Program-made: the position numbers and the translations under genes | Part shown: in pieces, positions 6,068 through 13,299 of the stretch | Layout of the letters: every line of letters begins with the position of its first letter | Position numbering within the stretch: the stretch's first letter is position 1 | The notes under the pieces: model-generated | What the model was told of the DNA's origin: nothing | Database searches by the model: none | The model's input: only the letters and a program-made list of their open reading frames with translations | Source of the DNA: Candidatus Bipolaricaulota bacterium | Lineage (GTDB): Bacteria; Bipolaricaulota; Bipolaricaulia; UBA7950; UBA9294 | Assembly (NCBI GenBank): GCA_021159105.1 | Contig: JAGGSM010000054.1 | Location: forward strand, 1-14,778 | Reading direction: 5' to 3' | Length of the DNA: 14,778 bases

Positions 6068-7057
6068 ATGATGAGAATTGGAATACTAACAAGCGGGGGC
6101 GACTCCCCAGGGATGAATGCAGCGGTCCGTGCTGCCGTGCGCTGTGGCACGGCTCGCGGCCTGGAGATGGCGGGGATCAGGCATGGCTATGTAGGCTTGA
6201 TCGCCGGGGATGTGGTCCCCCTCGATAACCGCGCGGTCGGTGGGATCATCGAGCGCGGCGGGACGTTCCTTGGGAGCGCTCGATCTAAGGAATTCATTGA
6301 GCCAGATGGGCAGCAACATGCGCTGCGCTCCATCGAAGCGGCTGGCCTCGATGGGCTGATCGTTGTTGGTGGCAATGGATCTCTTGCCGGCGCGCGCTGG
6401 TTGCAGGAGAACGGTGTTCCCACCGTGGGGATACCTGCGTCGATAGACAATGATATCTATGGCTCGGCGATGGCGATCGGGGTGGATACGGCGCTGAACA
6501 CGGTCGTTGAGAGCCTCGACCGCATCCGAGATACGGCGATCTCCCATGATCGTGCGTTCGTCGTTGAGGTGATGGGGCGCGAGTCGGGGTATATTGCCCT
6601 GATGGGCGGCCTCGCTGGTGGAGCGGAACTGGTCCTCGTGCCGGAGTTTCCAGAAACACTTGCAGATGTATCTGAATATGTCCTCTCCGGCCTGCGCAAG
6701 GGGAAGCATCACTCGATCATCGTCGTAGCCGAAGGGTTCACTGCGGTGGGAAGCGTACAAACGGGAAAGTCTCCGGGGAGGATCATAAGCGATTTTCTGG
6801 AACAGACTGGAGCGATCGAGACGAGGCTGAGCATTCTCGGGCACCTGCAACGGGGAGGATCGCCGAGCGCCTTCGATCGCATCCTCGCCTCCCGCCTGGG
6901 AAAGGCGGCGGTTGACATCTTGGCCGATGGTGAATCAGGAGTGATGGTCGCGCTCACCGGTCAGGAGCTGACGAGCGTGCCACTCTCCGAGATCGCCCGT
7001 CCGAGCGAGAACTTCAATTCGGAGATCTACGAGCTGATAAACGAGATCGCCAACTAG
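6068..7057 (+). CDS. pfkA: ATP-dependent 6-phosphofructokinase
   Basis: This is a cytoplasmic glycolytic enzyme that phosphorylates fructose 6-phosphate to fructose 1,6-bisphosphate. At 329 residues it has standard bacterial PFK length, and numbering from the first Met matches E. coli PfkA. Seen are the nucleotide loop GGDSPGMNAA (10-19), GGNGS (101-105), the active-site PASIDNDI (123-130, catalytic Asp127, Asp129), VVEVMGRESGY (165-175), and ILGHLQRGGSPSAFDRILASR (256-276). Gly104 and the absence of Lys124 (Ala here) point to ATP rather than pyrophosphate as donor. Residue 103, Asp in E. coli, is Asn here; I recall the same Asn in a sizeable group of other bacterial PFKs. ATG 6068 and ATG 6071 are both possible starts; AAGGGAG lies at 6050-6056 and a weaker GCAGG at 6061-6065. 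Its TAG overlaps the stop of the convergent ROK gene. Confidence 0.95.
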   Translation: MMRIGILTSGGDSPGMNAAVRAAVRCGTARGLEMAGIRHGYVGLIAGDVVPLDNRAVGGIIERGGTFLGSARSKEFIEPDGQQHALRSIEAAGLDGLIVVGGNGSLAGARWLQENGVPTVGIPASIDNDIYGSAMAIGVDTALNTVVESLDRIRDTAISHDRAFVVEVMGRESGYIALMGGLAGGAELVLVPEFPETLADVSEYVLSGLRKGKHHSIIVVAEGFTAVGSVQTGKSPGRIISDFLEQTGAIETRLSILGHLQRGGSPSAFDRILASRLGKAAVDILADGESGVMVALTGQELTSVPLSEIARPSENFNSEIYELINEIAN

Positions 7058-8148
7058 CCTCTAGCGCGCTGAGCGAGGACTATCGCTCCGTATTCCACAG
7101 CTCTCTTCCCGAGGGGGGTGATGCGTACCTCGGGCGAGGATACGTTGAGGTGTTTGCACATCTCGGAGCGCATGGGAGGAACGATCTCGGGATGGTTGAC
7201 AGCGATGCTCCCGCCGAGGGTGATAACCGCTGGATCGTAGGCATTGGCGATCGCGGAGAGGACGATTCCCCCGTAGTGGATGAAGTCATCGATCACGCCA
7301 CGCGCGATTTCATCGCCCTCCTCGGCGGCGCTAAAGACTATCTGCGGAGTGATGAATCCCAGCAGGTCCCATCTGCTGCGTTGCTTGGGAGTCCCCTTCT
7401 TTCCAGCCTCCTCTTCCAGCAGATCGAGGAGGAGCGACTGCGCCCGCATTCCATTGTTCACCAAATGAAGGCGCGCGTTCTGCTCGATTCCCCTTCCCGA
7501 ACAATAGGCCTCGGCACACCCGTCATTTCCGCATCCGCAGCGAAGCCCATTCTCCTTGACCAAGATGTGCCCGATCTCGGCGGCGTTCCCCTCTTTCCCC
7601 AGCAGAAGGTGCCCGCCGCTCCAGACTCCGCCGCCGAGGCCGGTGCTCATGGTGACGTAGACAAGATGGAGGCTCTCCTTGTCGGGAACATCGCCGCCTA
7701 CGCCGAAGTAGGCCTCCCCGAGGACGGCCGTGTTGCAATCGTTCTCCAGCGTGACCGGGGCTCGAAACGCGCGCTCCAGTGGTTCGACAAGCGGAACGTA
7801 CAGTGGTGACGGGGGCATCCCCGCGGGGATGCTCACCGCGAAGTTCGGGGGGTTCTTGATCGCGCCAGACTTGAGTGGCCCTGCGGAGCCGATGCCGATT
7901 CCGGAGAGCGCGTCTATCCCCTCTTCCTCCATCATCCGGTGGAGCATCCCCTCGATCTGCGATGCTGGGCCGTACCAAGCGACTGAGCGCTCGTTGTCCT
8001 CGTCCTGTTGGAGGAGGAAATCGCCCTTCTCGGTGCACAGCGCCTCTTCCTTCCTAGCAACGATCTCCCCGTCGATGCCTGTGACCAGCGCCGCCACCTT
8101 CGTCCCGCCGACGTCGACCGCTCCCAGGTATACTCTATCACCCGTCAA
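7054..8148 (-). CDS. ROK-family sugar kinase (glucokinase-like)
   Basis: This cytoplasmic kinase of about 364 residues belongs to the ROK family (repressor, ORF, kinase). It lacks the N-terminal helix-turn-helix of ROK repressors, so it is an enzyme that phosphorylates a free hexose or amino-sugar with ATP. Near the N-terminus is the phosphate loop AVDVGGTK, then the sugar-binding ENDCNTAVLGE with the catalytic Asp, then STGLGGGVW. The zinc site is EIGHI followed by CGCGNDGCAEAY. Substrate cannot be fixed by eye; glucose is most likely given PFK next door. The start is ambiguous. A TTG at 8148 follows GGGAGG (8153-8158) at 4 bases and starts just before the conserved region. A GTG at 8187 would add 13 unconserved residues with no ribosome site. 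I prefer the TTG. It converges on PFK with a 4-base overlap and diverges from the GntR gene. Confidence 0.9.
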   Translation of the reverse strand: MTGDRVYLGAVDVGGTKVAALVTGIDGEIVARKEEALCTEKGDFLLQQDEDNERSVAWYGPASQIEGMLHRMMEEEGIDALSGIGIGSAGPLKSGAIKNPPNFAVSIPAGMPPSPLYVPLVEPLERAFRAPVTLENDCNTAVLGEAYFGVGGDVPDKESLHLVYVTMSTGLGGGVWSGGHLLLGKEGNAAEIGHILVKENGLRCGCGNDGCAEAYCSGRGIEQNARLHLVNNGMRAQSLLLDLLEEEAGKKGTPKQRSRWDLLGFITPQIVFSAAEEGDEIARGVIDDFIHYGGIVLSAIANAYDPAVITLGGSIAVNHPEIVPPMRSEMCKHLNVSSPEVRITPLGKRAVEYGAIVLAQRARG

Positions 8149-8342
8149 TGATCCTCCCGTTTCACCGTTTCTCTGTCGATCGGCCACAATAGCACATTGC
8201 GGGCCGCTTCAGTACATAATCGTAAGAGAGCAAGTATCCCGGCGCAATGTTTGGCATCTCGCGTGCTTGCCTTTGCCTTGGTTCACGGTAAAACTTATGG
8301 GTGATCGATCGGGCGTAAACAATATACTTGAGGGGAGATAAG

Positions 8343-9776
8343 ATGAACGAATTTGAGAACATGATTGATAGAAGCTCGCCCTCCCCGATTTATCAGCAGC
8401 TAAAGGAGATCATAAAGCGCAAGATCGAGGACGGTGAGTTCATGCCCGGGGAGCGTATCCCTACGGAGTTCGTGCTGTGCGACATGTTCGGCGTAAGTCG
8501 CGCTCCGGTGCGGCAGGCGCTGCGGGATCTCGTCGATGAGGGATTGCTGAATCGTCAGCAGGGGAGCGGGACGTTCGTCAATCGTAAGATCGGTGAGACA
8601 GCGACTCCGCTTCGTGTCATCGTCCCTGAAGATCTGTGGATCGCGCCTCTGCGGCAGGCGGTCAAACGGTGCAACGAGGATAGCGCAGGGAAGGGACTGA
8701 TCCTCGATGTGCGTGCAGTTGGCCGCCCGCAGTTGCACGACACGATACTCTCCGCCGTCGGCCGGGGGGAGGCGCCTGATATCGCCCTGATCGACTGGGC
8801 TTGGGTGAGGGAGTTCGCCGACCTGCACTTTCTCAAGCGCTTGGACATAATAGATCCGCAGTGGTCCTCTGCCTTCAAGGCGGATCTCTTCCCTGCGTTT
8901 GTCGACAAGAATAGTCCGGACTTGTACGGGGCGCAGCCAGAGGCGAACGTATCCGTCCTCTGGTATCGGAAGGATTGGCTGAAGGCTGAGGGGCAGGAGC
9001 CGCCGCGCACGTGGTCCGATCTCGTGCGGGTGGCCAGACGCTTTAAATCGCGTGTTGAATTTCCATTGGTGTTTGCCGCCGGCCGCAATGCGAGGGAGAC
9101 GACGACCTACCAGATGCTCCCTTTCCTCTGGTCCGCTGGAGGGAAGCTGTTCGATGGGGGCGTGGATCTCGATGAGGGAGTCGTTACTGGCCTGCAATTC
9201 ATCGCCGATCTCGTTCACAAATACCGCGTAGCATCTCCCGATGTGGCAACATATGCTTGGGATGAACCGGCGCGGTTATTTGCAAGCGGAAGTTCGGTTC
9301 TGGCTGTGGGGGGAAGCTATGAGAAGCCGCTCATTCAAGAAGAATCTGGATGGGATGATGAGGCTTTCCGCAATATGACGGGGTGCATCCAAATCCCCGC
9401 TGCCACGGGCGGCCTGCCGGCGACGGTTGCCGGGGGAATGGTCTACGTGATCTTCCGTCAGACGAGGGTGGCGCCACAGGCCCTTGCAGTGTTGAAGGAG
9501 GTCGTTTCCCCTGAGGCGATGCGCAGGTTCTGCGTGGAGACTGGACGGAGCCCGACGCGCGTTTCCGTCGCTAGAACACTAGATACGGAGCGTGGGTGGT
9601 TCTCACGCCGGGTTTCCGAGCTGATGGAGGGAGCTCGCCCGCGCTGGGACATACCGGAGTACGCGCGCGTCTCCGTGCAGATACAGCTGATGATTGAAAA
9701 TGCAGTTACCGGCCGTACTACACCGCAAGAAGCGGTGGAGAAGACGCGTGACGTCCTGCGGGCGATGTTCGCCTGA
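8343..9776 (+). CDS. GntR-type regulator fused to a cytoplasmic sugar-binding-protein domain
   Basis: This is a 477-residue predicted one-component transcription factor. Residues about 12-80 are a GntR winged helix: SPIYQQLKEIIKRKIEDG, MPGERIPTE, FGVSRAPVRQALRDLVDEG and LLNRQQGSGTFV. The rest (about 88-477) is not a usual GntR effector domain (FCD, UTRA, aminotransferase) but an ABC solute-binding-protein (SBP) fold. The phrase VSVLWYRKDWLKAEGQEPPRTWSDL aligns with IQAIWYRADLFKEAGLTPPVSWADI in the secreted SBP encoded at 9962. The C-terminal TTPQEAVEKTRDVLRAMF likewise matches TPETGAAWLQEQVEAML. There is no signal peptide, so the domain must sense ligand in the cytoplasm. The start is ATG 8343, five bases after AGGGGAG (8331-8337); an in-frame TTG at 8328 would swallow that site. 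It lies immediately upstream of the importer, with a promoter and operator between. It most likely represses the importer until ligand binds; the ligand is unknown. Confidence 0.9.
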   Translation: MNEFENMIDRSSPSPIYQQLKEIIKRKIEDGEFMPGERIPTEFVLCDMFGVSRAPVRQALRDLVDEGLLNRQQGSGTFVNRKIGETATPLRVIVPEDLWIAPLRQAVKRCNEDSAGKGLILDVRAVGRPQLHDTILSAVGRGEAPDIALIDWAWVREFADLHFLKRLDIIDPQWSSAFKADLFPAFVDKNSPDLYGAQPEANVSVLWYRKDWLKAEGQEPPRTWSDLVRVARRFKSRVEFPLVFAAGRNARETTTYQMLPFLWSAGGKLFDGGVDLDEGVVTGLQFIADLVHKYRVASPDVATYAWDEPARLFASGSSVLAVGGSYEKPLIQEESGWDDEAFRNMTGCIQIPAATGGLPATVAGGMVYVIFRQTRVAPQALAVLKEVVSPEAMRRFCVETGRSPTRVSVARTLDTERGWFSRRVSELMEGARPRWDIPEYARVSVQIQLMIENAVTGRTTPQEAVEKTRDVLRAMFA

Positions 9777-9830
9777 CAGGGTCCTTGCCTCATCTCCTTA
9801 GCCCCTCGATGGAGGGACGCATCCCACCAC

Positions 9831-9859
9831 TTGACATTGATGGTGCTCAGTGCTATATT
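9831..9859 (+). promoter_or_regulatory. Near-consensus sigma70-type promoter of the importer operon
   Basis: TTGACA (9831-9836) is a perfect -35 box. A 17-base spacer leads to TATATT (9854-9859), five of six matches, with TG one base upstream (9851-9852) as an extended -10. It is the best promoter in the window and lies 55 bases after the regulator gene. Transcription should start near 9866, giving a leader of about 95 bases before the SBP start. Such a strong core promoter fits control by a repressor. Confidence 0.85.
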
Positions 9860-9872
9860 TGTCATAACAAAT
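9857..9872. promoter_or_regulatory. Palindromic operator over the -10 box, probable GntR-SBP site
   Basis: ATTTGT (9857-9862) and ACAAAT (9867-9872) form a perfect inverted repeat around CATA. It overlaps the end of the -10 box and the expected transcription start, a classic repressor position. The pattern ATTTGT-N4-ACAAAT fits the operator I recall for B. subtilis AraR, whose DNA-binding domain is also GntR-type. The best candidate binder is the GntR-SBP regulator encoded just upstream. The palindrome is seen; the pairing is inferred. Confidence 0.7.
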
Positions 9873-9961
9873 CTACGGCTTCTGCTGGAGGTGACCCGTT
9901 CATAACGCGATAGCTCACTGGTTGTTGTCTGTGAAACCCGTATAGTAAGGAGGAAAGAGAG

Positions 9962-11302
9962 ATGAAGAGAAGTGTGGTTTATGCGGTGTTGATTGGTTTG
10001 CTATTGGCTGTGGGTGTTGGTGCTTACGCTGCTAATAAGACTGTGGTAGAGTTCTGGACAACGGATAATGAGCCGGACCGCGTGGCGGCTTACGAGGCTG
10101 TGGCTGCTAGGTTCATGGCGGACAATCCAGGGATCGAGGTGAAGATTGTTCCCGTTGATGAGGCCTCCGTCAGTCAACGTATTTCCACTGCAAGGGCTGC
10201 CAATCAGCTACCCGATATCGTTCGTATGGGGATAGAGCGCGTGGCGAGCTTCTCTGCTGATGGGATACTCGACGAGAATGCGGCCGAGGCGGTTATCAAC
10301 AGCATCGGCAAGACTGACTTTCGTGCCGGCCCGCTGAACATGGTGATCGATCCGGCCACCGGGAAGTACGCTGCTGTTCCATACGACGGTTGGATTCAGG
10401 CGATCTGGTACCGTGCCGATCTATTCAAGGAAGCGGGATTGACTCCTCCGGTTTCGTGGGCTGACATAAATGCAGCGGCGGACAAGCTTCCTGGAACGGG
10501 CGGGTTGTTGTACGCGCTGACCCTGGCAACCGATCCTGGGCAGAACTATGGCCAACAGGTCTTTGAGCAGGTGGCCATGTCCAACGATGCGTGGCCGTTT
10601 GACAAGGACGGAAACGTCACCATGGATACTCCGGAGATGATTGCAGCTCTGCGGTTCTATACTGATCTGCAGCGTGCGGCTGTCCCTGGTCCTCAGTATT
10701 GGCGTGGAGCTAGAGAGGCTTACGAGTTGGGACAGGCAGGGATGCTCTTCTACAGCACCTACATCATGGATGACCTGGTCGAGGGGTCAGGCATGGAGGC
10801 TGGTGGTAAGGTTCAGATCCCGATAGAGGATCTCCCTGGAAAGACTGGCTTTGCTCCGAAGATGGTTGGACCGAATGGTTCAGCCTCTTATGGCCAGCTC
10901 GTTACCCTCGGAATCATGGAAGGGGCAGACCCCGCGGCGCAGAAAGTGGTTGAGTACTTCCTGACCGGCCAGAACTACCAGGATATCCTTGCGCTCGCTC
11001 CTTTTGGCAAGGTCCCTGTGCTGAAGAGCGCGGTCGATGGTTGGAAGAAACTGAGCCCATACTTCGCCCATTATTCGAATGAGACGCTCGATCAGATCGC
11101 CAATGGCTTCGAGACGATGCAGCGGTGGCTGTTCCGTCCTGGCTACGATGCGACGGAGCGAGCCGTGATCGGGGACATCGAAGGGCGCAAGCTAATACCG
11201 CAGGTCATCAGCAATATCGCACTCGAGGGGATCATGACCCCTGAGACAGGTGCTGCATGGTTGCAGGAGCAAGTTGAAGCAATGCTTGCTGAGCGTAAGT
11301 AG
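9962..11302 (+). CDS. Secreted sugar-binding protein of a carbohydrate ABC importer
   Basis: This 446-residue family 1 solute-binding protein captures a sugar or glycoside outside the inner membrane and hands it to the permeases. A Sec signal peptide (MKRS, then a hydrophobic run) probably ends at AYA, with cleavage after residue 23. There is no lipobox cysteine, so the mature protein should be soluble in a periplasm. The mature part starts with the typical strand KTVVEFWTTDNEPDRV and continues through IEVKIVPVD, LPDIVRMG, YAAVPYDGWIQAIWYRADLFKEAGLTPPVSWADI and AYELGQAGMLFYSTY. Many aromatic residues (Trp137, Trp143 region, Trp244 region) would suit stacking on sugar rings. An AAGGAGG at 9947-9953, eight bases before the ATG, gives strong translation. 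It is homologous to the C-terminal domain of the regulator at 8343, so both may bind the same ligand. Specificity cannot be read from sequence alone. Confidence 0.92.
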   Translation: MKRSVVYAVLIGLLLAVGVGAYAANKTVVEFWTTDNEPDRVAAYEAVAARFMADNPGIEVKIVPVDEASVSQRISTARAANQLPDIVRMGIERVASFSADGILDENAAEAVINSIGKTDFRAGPLNMVIDPATGKYAAVPYDGWIQAIWYRADLFKEAGLTPPVSWADINAAADKLPGTGGLLYALTLATDPGQNYGQQVFEQVAMSNDAWPFDKDGNVTMDTPEMIAALRFYTDLQRAAVPGPQYWRGAREAYELGQAGMLFYSTYIMDDLVEGSGMEAGGKVQIPIEDLPGKTGFAPKMVGPNGSASYGQLVTLGIMEGADPAAQKVVEYFLTGQNYQDILALAPFGKVPVLKSAVDGWKKLSPYFAHYSNETLDQIANGFETMQRWLFRPGYDATERAVIGDIEGRKLIPQVISNIALEGIMTPETGAAWLQEQVEAMLAERK

Positions 11303-11313
11303 CCTGATCGTTT

Positions 11314-11342
11314 GGCGCTGGGAGCGGATCGCTCCCAGCGCC
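11314..11342 (+). terminator. Strong hairpin between SBP and permease genes
   Basis: GGCGCTGGGAGCG pairs perfectly with CGCTCCCAGCGCC (13 bp) around GAT, followed by GTTTTCCTT. It starts 11 bases after the SBP stop. In sugar importers such hairpins partly terminate or protect the upstream mRNA end, giving more binding protein than permease. I see no new promoter in the 56 bases before the permease start, so read-through is the likely source of downstream expression. Confidence 0.75.
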
Positions 11343-11398
11343 GTTTTCCTTGTCAGCGCTGATAGTGTGGAATCGATAGTTGTCGCAAGAGGAGTGAA

Positions 11399-12334
11399 AT
11401 GAAGCGTGGACAACTGAGCCGGTGGGATTCTTTGGAGGCGCGTGAATCTCGCCTTGCGTGGCTCCTTACTTCTCCCACTGCGTTGATAGTCTTTGGCCTC
11501 ATTATCTTTCCTGCGATATTCAGTATCTGGATCAGCTTTCACGATGTCACTCTCAGGAACCTGAACGATGTCTTCCATGCCCCCTTTGTCGGGTGGAAGA
11601 ACTATGTCCGCGTTGTGAACGACTTCGCATTCAAGTTCCAGAACTTCCGCCAATGGGGAGCGGCCGTCACCAGCGTGGTGTATTCCTTTGCTTCCACTTT
11701 TCTTACCGTTCTGATAGGACTTCTCGCCGCACTCCTGTTGAATAAGCCGTTCCGCGGGAGGGGAGCAACCAGAGCCATCTTCCTCTTCCCGTACGTAGCA
11801 CCGATTGTTAGTGTGGCCTTTGTTTGGCGATGGATACTCGATCCTCGTCCTTCTGGTGTTCTCAACGATGTTCTAATGAGATTGGGACTTATCGGAGCCC
11901 CGAAAGCCTACTTAGCGACGCGAGGGCTTGCCTTGTTGATCGTGATCGTCTTCGAAGCGTGGAGGTACTTCCCGTTTGCGATGCTGATGATCCTTGCTCG
12001 TCTGCAGGCAATTGACAAGACGCTGTACGAGGCGGCGAGCGTCGACGGCGCGGGGGGCTGGCACAAGTTCAGGTTCATCACGCTCTCGGAGCTGCGTTAC
12101 GTGCTGGGCGCGGTCTTCCTCCTGCGTCTTATATGGACATTCAACAAGTTTGACGACATATTCCTTCTGACCGGAGGCGGCTTTGGAACGAACGTGCTGC
12201 CCGTGCTCACCTATCAATTCAGCTTTGGTGCGTACAACTTCGGCAAGGGAGCAGCGAACGCCATGATCCTGTTGAGCATCCTGCTGGTCTTCCTGCTGGT
12301 GTATGTTCGCACTGTCATGAGGAGCACGGACTAA
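11399..12334 (+). CDS. Sugar ABC transporter permease, MalF/UgpA-type
   Basis: This 311-residue inner-membrane subunit forms half of the importer's translocation pore. Six hydrophobic segments are visible: about 20-46, 90-115, 125-147, 178-200, 232-248 and 286-305. The cytoplasmic EAA loop, which docks the ATPase, reads EAASVDGAGGWHKFRFITL at about 211-229, close to the family consensus. The usual Pro after ITL is replaced by SELR. It lacks the long MalF periplasmic insertion, as is common for three-component sugar importers. AAGAGGAG at 11387-11394, four bases before the ATG, supports the start. The stop overlaps the next ATG by one base (TAATG), indicating translational coupling to the partner permease. 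Confidence 0.92.
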   Translation: MKRGQLSRWDSLEARESRLAWLLTSPTALIVFGLIIFPAIFSIWISFHDVTLRNLNDVFHAPFVGWKNYVRVVNDFAFKFQNFRQWGAAVTSVVYSFASTFLTVLIGLLAALLLNKPFRGRGATRAIFLFPYVAPIVSVAFVWRWILDPRPSGVLNDVLMRLGLIGAPKAYLATRGLALLIVIVFEAWRYFPFAMLMILARLQAIDKTLYEAASVDGAGGWHKFRFITLSELRYVLGAVFLLRLIWTFNKFDDIFLLTGGGFGTNVLPVLTYQFSFGAYNFGKGAANAMILLSILLVFLLVYVRTVMRSTD

Positions 12335-13269
12335 TGGGAGATAATGTGAGGAGAGGCAGAAACACTTCTTCGTCAAGCGAGCAGCTGAACCTGATTGAGC
12401 GGCTTGCCAGGTCAATCACCTGGCCGCGGTTCATATTCGCTGTGACGTTGACGTTCTTCATATGTAGCATCCTGTTTCCCTTCTATTGGATGGTCAGCTC
12501 ATCGTTCAAAAGCTACGCGGAGATTGGCGGGAGACATCCGGTCTACGTTCCGAGTGCACTGCGGCTGGATGCCTATCGTGAGCTGTTCGACCCGAGCGAT
12601 CCCAACTTCCAGAACTTCGGCCGCAATATCTTAAACAGCGTGAAAGTTGCTGTTCCTACTGCGGTGATCGCGGTTATCCTGTCAACCCTGGGTGCGTACG
12701 CGGTCGCTCGCCTTCGTTTTCGCGGCAAGGGCGTGCTTGTAAACGGGATCCTTCTCGTGTACCTATTTCCTGCTGTTCTCCTGATTATCCCGCTGTTTGC
12801 GGTGTTTTCTCAGATAGGCATGAAGTTGGGATTCAGTGTTCAGGATAATATCCCTGTACTCATCATCACCTACCTGGCGCAGACGATCCCCGTAGCTCTT
12901 TACATGCTGGCCAACTACTTCCGGACAATACCGGCAGAAATCGAGCAGGCGGGACTGATCGATGGCTGCAGTCGGATGGGCGTCATATGGCGGATCACCC
13001 TTCCCCTATCGGTGCCGGCGTTGGTATCAGTTGCCATCTACACGTTCATGATCGCGTGGAACGAGTTCCTCTATGCACTCGTCTTCCTCAACAGCCGATC
13101 GATGTTCACCATGCCGATCAAGATCAACACTATCTTCAATAGCCCGAGCCCACAGCCCCATGTGGTGATGGCAGCATCGACTGTGATGACGGTGCCGGTT
13201 GTAATCCTCTTCCTCGCGCTGGAAAGGTTCCTGGAGAAGGGGCTCACCGCTGGCGGAGTGAAGGGCTGA
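12334..13269 (+). CDS. Sugar ABC transporter permease, MalG/UgpE-type
   Basis: This is the second permease of the importer, 311 residues. After a polar N-terminal tail of about 30 residues come six hydrophobic segments: about 32-55, 101-125, 136-160, 173-193, 226-250 and 280-300. The EAA loop is EIEQAGLIDGCSRMGVIWRITLPLS at about 202-226, with the conserved Gly and Leu-Pro. The C-terminus LEKGLTAGGVKG is typical of MalG-type subunits. The ATG shares its A with the upstream TAA, so it is probably translated by coupling. With the permease before it, it forms a heterodimer that needs two copies of an MsmK/UgpC-type ATPase, which is not encoded in this window. Confidence 0.92.
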   Translation: MGDNVRRGRNTSSSSEQLNLIERLARSITWPRFIFAVTLTFFICSILFPFYWMVSSSFKSYAEIGGRHPVYVPSALRLDAYRELFDPSDPNFQNFGRNILNSVKVAVPTAVIAVILSTLGAYAVARLRFRGKGVLVNGILLVYLFPAVLLIIPLFAVFSQIGMKLGFSVQDNIPVLIITYLAQTIPVALYMLANYFRTIPAEIEQAGLIDGCSRMGVIWRITLPLSVPALVSVAIYTFMIAWNEFLYALVFLNSRSMFTMPIKINTIFNSPSPQPHVVMAASTVMTVPVVILFLALERFLEKGLTAGGVKG

Positions 13270-13299
13270 TAGCAGTATCGGGCGACAATAGGAATAACC

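Noticed and set aside
6086..6850. 254-codon open frame on the minus strand inside PFK
   Set aside because: PFK motifs fill the plus strand over the same span; the antisense peptide shows no recognisable motif.
8269..8328. Possible promoters of the GntR gene (TTGCCT with TATGGG, or TATACT at 8323)
   Set aside because: The first pair matches poorly, and the second would start transcription inside the ribosome site. No promoter for the regulator can be called with confidence.
8400..9218. 272-codon open frame on the minus strand inside the GntR-SBP gene
   Set aside because: It is antisense to conserved GntR and SBP segments and has no domain features.
8343..9776. Naming the regulator AraR because of its operator-like site
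   Set aside because: AraR has a LacI-type sensor domain, whereas this protein has an SBP-type domain. Only the DNA-binding part is comparable.
9803..9816. CCCTC/GAGGG hairpin after the regulator gene as a terminator
   Set aside because: The stem is only 5 bp and no T-tract follows.
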